This document shows positions 1 through 5,406 of a stretch of 30,369 bases of DNA, piece by piece. Under the pieces are notes generated by a model. It saw only the letters and a program-made list of their open reading frames with translations, made no database searches and had not been told where the DNA came from. Position numbers and translations under genes: made by a program. The DNA is taken from positions 1 through 30,369 of the forward strand of contig DASSKO010000149.1 of the NCBI GenBank assembly GCA_035690425.1, given 5' to 3'. The DNA comes from DASSKO01 sp035690425. Lineage in GTDB: Bacteria > Actinomycetota > Actinomycetes > Propionibacteriales > Nocardioidaceae. Numbering within the stretch: position 1 is the first letter of the stretch; every line of letters starts with the position of its first letter.

Positions 1-316
1 CGAGCTGGCCAACCTGGTCCCGCTGTGCGGCACCCACCACAGGTGGCACCACGAAGGCGGCTACACCATCACCGCCCACCCCCACCGGGTGTTCGTCTTC
101 CGCGACCCCCTCGGCCGCACCATCCCCAACCCCGACACCGCACTCACCACGGCCACCACCCAACTACCGCTCGACACGCCACCTCAACACGCCGGCTGGC
201 ACCGACCAACCCGACCAGCCCCCGACCTCCTCCGACCCACAAGTTGGCGCGGCCGTGCGTCCGACCGCCACCGGGCCGGCCGGGACGAACACGGACCACC
301 ACCACAACGCGAGTAG
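1..316 (+). CDS. HNH endonuclease, C-terminal part (cut by window start)
   Basis: This is an open frame entering from the left edge (codons start at base 2) and ending in TAG. The first residues visible, ELANLVPLCGTHHRWHHEGG, are the second half of an HNH motif as found at the C-terminus of actinobacterial DUF222/HNH (13E12-repeat-like) proteins: a Cys followed by the HH pair, then H-E-G-G. After about residue 45 the tail is low-complexity, rich in Pro, Arg, Thr and His, which is usual for this family. The N-terminal DUF222 part lies outside the window. The role is presumed metal-dependent DNA cleavage, and the biological function of the family is poorly known. A second, frameshifted member lies at 26795-28275, but its HNH core has a different sequence, so the two are not recent copies. 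Confidence 0.8.
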   Translation, partial: ELANLVPLCGTHHRWHHEGGYTITAHPHRVFVFRDPLGRTIPNPDTALTTATTQLPLDTPPQHAGWHRPTRPAPDLLRPTSWRGRASDRHRAGRDEHGPPPQRE

Positions 317-436
317 GCCCACCGCCACCCGAGTAGGGCCCAGTCGCGGTCGTTGGTCTAGGCCTTGCCGGGTGGGCTGTCCGCAGTGCCGTATCCCGGC
401 TCGCAGTGCTGAACTTCGGCGTGCTGTGTTGTCGCG

Positions 437-1324
437 TCAGTGGCTGGAGCCGCCAGCGGAGCCGTCGAGGACCGCCCGGGCGGCGTCTGCCGCCCGGGCG
501 CCGTAGCCACCACCGAAGTGCACCGCGTGCACGAGCAACGGGTGCAGCTGGTGCAGCGGAAGCCGCTCCTGCCAGCCCTCGGCCAGCGGCGCCTGTTCCT
601 CGTACGCCGCCAGGATGGTCGTCAGATGCGGGGTGCCGAACAGTGCCAGCATCGCCAGGTCCGTCTCGCGGTGGCCGCCGTGGGCGGCCGGGTCGATCAG
701 CCAGACGTCCCGGTCGGCGCTCCACAGCACGTTGCCGGACCACATGTCGCCGTGGATGCGGGCAGGAGGCTCGGCCGGACCGGCGAGCTCGTCGAGGCGC
801 CGCAGCACCTGCTCGATCACGGCCGCGTCGTCGGTGGTGACCGCGCCACGGTCACGCGCGGCCTTGAGGTAGGGCAGCACCCGCCGGGTCGCGAAGAACT
901 CGGCCCAGCTGTCGGCCGGCGCGTTGGGCAGCGGCAACATGCCGATGAAGCCGTCCTCGCTGGCACCGAAGCTCTCGGCGCCGGCGGCGTGGGTCTTCGC
1001 CAGTTGGCGGCCGAAGTCCTCGGCCGCCTCCGGCGAGGCCACGCCCCGCTCCACCCAGGCGAGGATCAGGCAGTCCTCGGCGCTGGCCAGCACCTTCGGG
1101 ACGCACGCGCCGCCGGCGGCGCTCAGCCAGGCCAGCCCGCGGGCCTCCGCCGGGAAGAACCCGGCAGGTGGGTGCGGGCGGGTCTTGATCAGCGCCGAGT
1201 GGCCGTTGGACAGCCGCAGCCGGGTGGCGGTGCAGATGTCGCCTCCGGCCACGGCGGTGGTGGCCACGACCGCGGAGCCGAGCAGTGCCTCTGCCCGACT
1301 CGCGATCGTCCCCATCCGCGCCAT
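437..1324 (-). CDS. Fructosamine-3-kinase family protein (probable ketosamine kinase)
   Basis: 295 residues, the normal size for the Fructosamin_kin family, which has a protein-kinase/APH-like fold. Visible features are an ATP-binding Lys at about K47 (ALIKTRP), the catalytic loop I-HGD-MWSGNV at residues 190-198, and the metal-binding DPAAHGGHRETDLAM at 211-225, all hallmarks of the family. Bacterial members phosphorylate protein-bound ribulosamines and erythrulosamines on C3, which destabilises the sugar adduct and repairs glycated proteins. The upstream gene is a low-molecular-weight phosphatase, a pairing known for this family. The ATG at 1324 is chosen because TACGGT lies six bases before it (leaderless promoter) and homology starts just after; a second ATG nine bases further in is possible. 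The substrate is inferred, not visible. Confidence 0.88.
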   Translation of the reverse strand: MARMGTIASRAEALLGSAVVATTAVAGGDICTATRLRLSNGHSALIKTRPHPPAGFFPAEARGLAWLSAAGGACVPKVLASAEDCLILAWVERGVASPEAAEDFGRQLAKTHAAGAESFGASEDGFIGMLPLPNAPADSWAEFFATRRVLPYLKAARDRGAVTTDDAAVIEQVLRRLDELAGPAEPPARIHGDMWSGNVLWSADRDVWLIDPAAHGGHRETDLAMLALFGTPHLTTILAAYEEQAPLAEGWQERLPLHQLHPLLVHAVHFGGGYGARAADAARAVLDGSAGGSSH

Positions 1325-1330
1325 GTCTCG

Positions 1331-1336
1331 ACCGTA
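1331..1336 (-). promoter_or_regulatory. Leaderless -10 box of the fructosamine-kinase gene
   Basis: On the minus strand TACGGT is followed by CGAGAC and then the ATG. A TANNNT hexamer six bases from the start codon, with no Shine-Dalgarno, is the standard actinobacterial leaderless arrangement. It would give this gene its own promoter in addition to read-through from the phosphatase gene. Confidence 0.45.
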
Positions 1337-1376
1337 CCGGCCGCTCCCGGTGACCGTAGGTGCGACCGGAGAGCCA

Positions 1377-1913
1377 TCAGGACGGTCGCAGCTGCTCCTG
1401 CAGGCGCTTCGCCAGCTCGTCGGCGGTGCGCTCGATGATGTCCAGCACCCGGGCGAAGCCGTCGTCACCGCCGTAGTAGGGATCGGGCACCTCCCGGTCG
1501 CCGTCGACCGCGCGCGGGTCGAAGGCGCGGAACATCCGGACGCGCTGTGCCGCACGGTCGTCGGGTGCGAGGTCGTGCACCACCCGCAGGTTGGCGTCGT
1601 CCATCACCAGCAGCAGGTCGTGGTCGCCGAACCAGCGTGGTGCGAACTGCTGGGCACGGTGCGCGGATCCGTCGTACCCGGACCCGGCGAGTACGGCGGC
1701 GGCGCGCCGGTCCATCGGGCCGCCGACGTGCCAGTCACCGGTGCCGGAGGAGTCGACCTCGACCAGGTCGGCGAGACCGGCCTTGGCGATCCGGTCGCGC
1801 AGCACCACCGCGGCGATGGGCGAGCGGCAGATGTTGCCCAGGCAGACCACGCCGATCCGGTAGGGCTCGTCCTCGGGCACTCGTGGGGTGGGCAGCAGCT
1901 GGTGATCCGGCAT
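1377..1913 (-). CDS. Low-molecular-weight protein-tyrosine-phosphatase family protein
   Basis: 178 residues. The P-loop V-C24-LGNIC-R30-SP (C-X5-R) and the general-acid segment DPYYGG (Asp144) are both present, so the enzyme should be catalytically competent. The first 18 residues form a non-conserved extension. The gene starts four bases after the stop of the membrane-protein gene upstream and is probably co-transcribed with it. The fructosamine-kinase gene follows 52 bases downstream. LMW-PTP homologues encoded beside fructosamine-kinase homologues are known to act as ribulosamine- or erythrulosamine-5-phosphatases, so the substrate may be a phosphosugar on protein rather than phosphotyrosine. 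That assignment rests on neighbourhood. The family call itself is secure. Confidence 0.92.
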   Translation of the reverse strand: MPDHQLLPTPRVPEDEPYRIGVVCLGNICRSPIAAVVLRDRIAKAGLADLVEVDSSGTGDWHVGGPMDRRAAAVLAGSGYDGSAHRAQQFAPRWFGDHDLLLVMDDANLRVVHDLAPDDRAAQRVRMFRAFDPRAVDGDREVPDPYYGGDDGFARVLDIIERTADELAKRLQEQLRPS

Positions 1914-1917
1914 CGGG

Positions 1918-2292
1918 TCAGTCCTGGTCCTTGAGTACGGCGCCGAGCAGCATCACCACGATCGAGATCACGATCGAACCGCCGAGCGCGGTCCAGAAGC
2001 CGTCGACGTGGAAGCTCACACCGAGCTGGCCGCTGATCCACGACGTGAGCAGCAACATCAGCGCGTTGATGACAAAGGCGATCAGCCCGAGCGTGAGGAC
2101 GTACAGCGGCAGCGACAGAACCTTGACCACCGGCCGGACGATCGCGTTGACCACGCCGAAGATCGCCGCCACGACGAGCAGCGTCAGCCCCTGCTCGGTG
2201 GTGTCCGCGCCGGTCAGCGTGATGCCCTCGAACAGCCAGGTCGCCGCCACCAGCGCGGCCGCGTTGATCAGCAGCGAGATCAGCAGCGACAT
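1918..2292 (-). CDS. Small integral membrane protein, DUF360 / phage-holin-4 superfamily (PF04020)
   Basis: 124 residues with four hydrophobic segments (about 4-22, 35-55, 62-86 and 98-118) and the family signature around VVNAIVRPVVKVLSLPLYVLTLG. Members are annotated as phage holin family proteins, but they are ordinary chromosomal proteins of unknown function in many bacteria. The ATG overlaps the stop of the gntR gene by one base (TGATG), which suggests translational coupling. The phosphatase gene follows after four bases. Nothing in the sequence shows what it does. Confidence 0.88.
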   Translation of the reverse strand: MSLLISLLINAAALVAATWLFEGITLTGADTTEQGLTLLVVAAIFGVVNAIVRPVVKVLSLPLYVLTLGLIAFVINALMLLLTSWISGQLGVSFHVDGFWTALGGSIVISIVVMLLGAVLKDQD

Positions 2293-2972
2293 CAGTGTGG
2301 GGCCTTTCGGTGGCGTCTGGCGATGGCATCGATCATCGACGACTCGGCGTGGGCGAGGTGGCCCTCCAGCTCGTGCACGGCGGTGTCGATGTCACCTTGC
2401 TCGAGCATGCCGACCAGGTCGCGGTGCGCCGACACCTGCTCGCGGGAGTTGCGCCGCACCCTAGCGACATGGGCGAGCGCGAGGCGAACCTCGGCAGACA
2501 GCGAGTCCGACATGGCCAGCAGCCGCTCGCTGCCGGTGAGACCGACCAGGGCGCGGTGCACCCCGAGATGGGCCGCGGTCAGGTCGGCCGAGCTGTTGCC
2601 GGCATCCGCAGCGCGGGAGTAGTCGGCCAGCGCCTGCCGGAGCGCGGCCTTGTCGGCACTCTTCGCCGAGGCCCAGCGCCGTACGCCTGCTGTCTCGAGC
2701 GCCGCGCGCGCCTGGCACACGTCGCGTACGTCGGTCCGGCTGAGCGCGTTGACCGCGACGCCGCGGTTGGGCTCCCGCACGGCGAGGCCTTCGGCGACGA
2801 GCGCGCCCAGCGCCTCCCGGATGGTGCCGCGGCTGACGTGCATCGCCTCGGCCAGCGCCACCTCGCGCAGCGGCGTACCCGGCGCCAGCTCGCCGTCGAA
2901 CAGCGCCCGTCGCAGCTCGTCGACCACCCGCTCCACGGTGGTGGACTGCTCGATCTGCAACGAGTCGTACAT
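2292..2972 (-). CDS. GntR/FadR-family transcriptional regulator
   Basis: 226 residues. The N-terminal winged helix-turn-helix (about 12-75) contains the GntR signature around SRGTIREALGALVAEGLAVREPNRG. It is followed by an all-helical FCD ligand-binding domain (about 85-215) with conserved Asp and His positions (DLTAAHLGVHRAL, SAHRDLV) that in this subfamily coordinate a metal or carboxylate. The start has a purine-rich ribosome site (GGGGAGAAGGA) abutting the ATG. The gene is divergent from the dimethylargininase gene 112 bp away, whose promoter carries a FadR-type palindrome, so it is the likely regulator of that gene and perhaps of itself. The ligand is unknown; arginine-related metabolites are a guess from context. 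Confidence 0.92.
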   Translation of the reverse strand: MYDSLQIEQSTTVERVVDELRRALFDGELAPGTPLREVALAEAMHVSRGTIREALGALVAEGLAVREPNRGVAVNALSRTDVRDVCQARAALETAGVRRWASAKSADKAALRQALADYSRAADAGNSSADLTAAHLGVHRALVGLTGSERLLAMSDSLSAEVRLALAHVARVRRNSREQVSAHRDLVGMLEQGDIDTAVHELEGHLAHAESSMIDAIARRHRKAPH

Positions 2973-3046
2973 TCCTTCTCCCCATCACGGTGCGCCGCGA
3001 CTTGATGTGGCGGTTTGACTCCAAGTCTCCCGCAACTCCGGTAGTG

Positions 3047-3052
3047 TAGGAT
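3047..3052 (+). promoter_or_regulatory. Probable -10 box of the dimethylargininase gene
   Basis: TAGGAT fits the actinobacterial TANNNT consensus and predicts transcription from about 3059-3060, giving a leader of about 25 bases with a strong ribosome site. No good -35 is seen at 17-18 bp spacing. A TTGACT at 3015-3020 lies 26 bp upstream, which is too far. The hexamer overlaps the operator-like palindrome. Confidence 0.4.
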
Positions 3053-3065
3053 TGTCAGACAATCC
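3049..3065. promoter_or_regulatory. 17-bp palindrome, candidate GntR/FadR operator
   Basis: GGATTGTCAGACAATCC has two perfect 8-base arms around a single central base. The inner part fits TNGTNNNACNA, the half-site pattern known for FadR-subfamily GntR regulators. It overlaps the -10 box of the dimethylargininase gene and lies about 77 bp from the start of the divergent gntR gene. The position implies repression by blocking RNA polymerase, relieved by a ligand. Confidence 0.65.
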
Positions 3066-3070
3066 GACAG

Positions 3071-3078
3071 GGAGGAGG
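3071..3078 (+). promoter_or_regulatory. Strong Shine-Dalgarno that fixes the dimethylargininase start
   Basis: GGAGGAGG lies six bases before the ATG at 3085. A GTG one codon earlier (3082) is too close, and a TTG at 3052 lies inside the operator and upstream of the predicted transcript start, so both are discounted. Confidence 0.75.
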
Positions 3079-3084
3079 TCTGTG

Positions 3085-4014
3085 ATGGGACGGACGCTGG
3101 ACGGCGTACTCGGCAGCTCGGCCGGTGCTGCGCTTGGTTGGGGCAGGCGGTACCTGATGGTGCGGCCGGACAACTTCCGGGTCGACTACCGGATCAACCC
3201 CTACATGGACCTCGCAGACCAGCCCGACGCGGCCCGCACTCGACGGCAGTGGGACGGGCTGATCGGCGCGCTGATCGAGGCCGGCGCCACCGTCGAGACG
3301 CTCGCACAGCGTGATGACGCCCCCGACATGGTCTACGCGATGAATCTCGGGCTGGCGATGACGGACGAGGCCGGCGCGGCCCGCGCGGTGATGTCGCACA
3401 TGCGCTTCGCCGAGCGCAGGATGGAGACCGAGACCGCGGTCGGCTGGTTCGCCGGCGCGGGCTTCAAGACCTCCTTCGTCGGTCGTGGCGGCGTGGGTGC
3501 CCACTTCGAGGCCGGCGACGCGTTCCCCTTCGGCGACGCGCTGGTCGTCGGCTACGGCAAGCGCACCGACGACCTGGGGTTGAAGGCGGTCGCCACCGAG
3601 CTCGGGGTCCGGGCCCGCGCGTTGCGCATCACCCATCCCGGCATGTACCACCTCGACCTGGCGTTCTGCCCGCTCGACGCGTCGCGGGCCATGGTGTGCC
3701 CGTCGGCGTTCGACGACGCATCGGCCGCCGCCCTCCTGGACCTGGTGCCCGAGCCGCTGGTGCTGACCGAGCAGGAGGCGATGACCTTCTGCGCGAACTC
3801 GCTCGTGGTCGGGCGCACGATCGTGATGCCGGCGTGCCCGGACCGGGTGCGCGCGATGCTGGAAGACTGGGGTTTCACGATCGTGCTGGTCGACGTCACC
3901 GAGTTTCACAAGGGCGGTGGCTCCGTGCGGTGTCTGACCAACCCGCTCGACATGGAGATTGGCCGCGACCTGCCCGCCGTACCCGGTGGTGAGGTCGTCC
4001 TGCCCACCGCCTGA
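3085..4014 (+). CDS. ddaH: Dimethylargininase (DDAH-like), amidinotransferase superfamily
   Basis: 309 residues with the guanidino-modifying-enzyme fold. Visible motifs are the N-terminal MVRPDNF and NPYMD (25-42), substrate-binding FEAGD (141-145), the catalytic pair HLD with His189 and Asp191, and the nucleophile Cys283 in GGGSVRCLTNPL. Dimethylargininases hydrolyse N-methylated arginines to citrulline plus methylamines; some relatives accept arginine. The protein is cytosolic. The gene stands alone, divergent from a GntR regulator, with an operator-like palindrome over its promoter and a strong ribosome site. It converges on the S8 peptidase gene after 58 bp. No ornithine aminotransferase or arginine permease gene is present nearby, so the pathway use of the citrulline is not shown. 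Confidence 0.88.
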   Translation: MGRTLDGVLGSSAGAALGWGRRYLMVRPDNFRVDYRINPYMDLADQPDAARTRRQWDGLIGALIEAGATVETLAQRDDAPDMVYAMNLGLAMTDEAGAARAVMSHMRFAERRMETETAVGWFAGAGFKTSFVGRGGVGAHFEAGDAFPFGDALVVGYGKRTDDLGLKAVATELGVRARALRITHPGMYHLDLAFCPLDASRAMVCPSAFDDASAAALLDLVPEPLVLTEQEAMTFCANSLVVGRTIVMPACPDRVRAMLEDWGFTIVLVDVTEFHKGGGSVRCLTNPLDMEIGRDLPAVPGGEVVLPTA

Positions 4015-4072
4015 GTCTGCAGCGCGCCACGGTGGATGGGGGATCGTCGAACAGGTCGGCTGACGGTCGGCC

Positions 4073-5362
4073 TCAGGGCCTGAGCTTCAGCAGGGTTCCG
4101 TAGTTGGGATCGGTGCCGATGCCTGCGTCGGCGAACAGCTGCTCCTTCGCCGCGGCCAACGACACGCCCCGGGCCGCAGCGATGCTCGCGATCCGGGCGG
4201 CGACCTGCGGCGCGGCGAACGACGTACCCGTCCAGCTGGCCCAGGCGTTCCGCCCGAACCTCTCCCAGCGCGCATCGATGCCGGGGTCCTCCTTGCCGGT
4301 GACGAAGGTCGAGACCACGGAGACTCCGACGGTGGAGCAGGTGACCCACGGACCGTGCGTCGACCAGTTGGCCGGTCGGTCGTGCTCATCCAGGGCTGCG
4401 ACGGCAATCACCCGGTCGTCGGTCTCCGCGAACGCTGCCGGCCAACAGTGCTGGGACAGGCCGTCGTTGCCCGCCGCAGCAACCAGCATGACCTCGGCCG
4501 AGCGCTCGTCCTCGATCTCGCGGACAAGGTCCAGTGCGACGCGCAAGGCCAATGGTGGTTCACCGTCGAGGGTGTCGGTGCCGAGTGAGAGGTTGACGAC
4601 GAGCTTGCCGCCCGGCGTCACCTCCTCGCGCACGCAGGTGACCAGGGCGCACGCCACGTCGACCTCACCGACGATGCCGTCCGTGTCGAGCACCCTGCGC
4701 ACGCGCAGGTCGAGGTCGCCGTCAACCTGCTCGAAAAGCCCAGCGATGAAGGTGCCATGGCCGGCCGCGAAGTCGAGCAGGCCGTTGGGTCGAGGAAAGA
4801 CGTCGAGCGGATCGCGGTTGGCCTCGGTCTCCAAGCCCTGGAGCCAGCCGTCGTCTCGTCCGCACAGCGCGACCCCCGTGTCGAGGATCGCGACCGGGAT
4901 CGTCAGCGCAGGGTGATCGGCGCCCCGGCGGCTCACGCGGCGGATGGAGCCATGATCGGCTCGTTCCGGCGTTGCCTCGGACTTGATGACCACCTTGTTG
5001 GGGGTGACATAGGCAAACGAGGTCTGCACCTTCTCGGCGGCAAGCGCTGCCCGCAGGTCGTCGACACGCTCTCGGTCCGTGTTTGGCCGGTGGATACGCA
5101 CGACGCGGTCGTCGAGACACCCGATCGACTCGACCTCGAAACCCGCATCAGCGATGGTTCGGTCAGCGTTTGAGGTGATGTCCGCCGGGTTCGCGAGCAG
5201 CTCGGACGCGACGAGGAGCACGTCGCGGTCAGTCGTCGGGGCGACGTCGAACCGGCTGCCGGTGTCCGCATGCCGAGTGCGCAGCAGGTCGAGCAGTGCC
5301 GCACGGGCGGCCGCGTCGTGCTGCTGCTTCTCGATGGCGTCGCATTGCCGGTTCGAAGTCAT
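4073..5362 (-). CDS. Cytosolic S8 (subtilisin-like) serine peptidase with N-terminal extension
   Basis: 429 residues from the chosen start. The subtilase catalytic residues are intact: Asp161 in AILDTGVAL, His202 in AGHGTFIAG, oxyanion Asn299 in AAAGNDG and Ser381 in TGTSFAAPQVA. There is no signal peptide or membrane segment, so it should act in the cytoplasm, unlike most subtilases. About 150 residues precede the protease domain; the part around 75-128, with alternating strands and a helix, could be an I9-type inhibitory prodomain (inference). The start at 5362 lies eight bases after GGGAGG; an ATG two codons upstream is only two bases from it. The gene is divergent from the TPR-CHAT gene with overlapping promoters, which suggests a functional pair. 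Confidence 0.9.
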   Translation of the reverse strand: MTSNRQCDAIEKQQHDAAARAALLDLLRTRHADTGSRFDVAPTTDRDVLLVASELLANPADITSNADRTIADAGFEVESIGCLDDRVVRIHRPNTDRERVDDLRAALAAEKVQTSFAYVTPNKVVIKSEATPERADHGSIRRVSRRGADHPALTIPVAILDTGVALCGRDDGWLQGLETEANRDPLDVFPRPNGLLDFAAGHGTFIAGLFEQVDGDLDLRVRRVLDTDGIVGEVDVACALVTCVREEVTPGGKLVVNLSLGTDTLDGEPPLALRVALDLVREIEDERSAEVMLVAAAGNDGLSQHCWPAAFAETDDRVIAVAALDEHDRPANWSTHGPWVTCSTVGVSVVSTFVTGKEDPGIDARWERFGRNAWASWTGTSFAAPQVAARIASIAAARGVSLAAAKEQLFADAGIGTDPNYGTLLKLRP

Positions 5363-5389
5363 GACCATGTCCTCCCAGGAAATGGATTG

Positions 5390-5399
5390 ACCTTAGCCT
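5390..5399. promoter_or_regulatory. Overlapping divergent -10 boxes of the S8 and CHAT genes
   Basis: On the plus strand TAGCCT (5394-5399) lies seven bases before the ATG of the CHAT gene, a leaderless arrangement. On the minus strand TAAGGT (rc of 5390-5395) would start a transcript of the S8 gene with a short leader carrying GGGAGG. The two hexamers share the TA step at 5394-5395, so polymerase could occupy only one direction at a time. No convincing -35 elements are seen. Confidence 0.45.
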
Positions 5400-5406
5400 T
5401 GTGCTC

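Noticed and set aside
317..436. Possible small gene or RNA between the HNH fragment and the fructosamine-kinase gene
   Set aside because: No start with a ribosome site, no conserved peptide and no clear structure; it looks like plain intergenic DNA.
1918..2292. Phage holin annotation, as evidence of a prophage (also 22930-23331)
   Set aside because: Both proteins belong to chromosomal families only named after holins. There are no phage structural, integrase or lysis genes around.
3052..3084. Earlier TTG (3052) or GTG (3082) start for ddaH
   Set aside because: TTG lies in the operator upstream of the predicted transcript start, and GTG is only three bases from the Shine-Dalgarno; ATG 3085 has ideal spacing.
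4015..4072. Terminator between ddaH and the S8 gene
   Set aside because: Only short CTGAG/CTCAG arms, which come from the two stop codons, and weak GGTCGGC direct repeats; no convincing stem.
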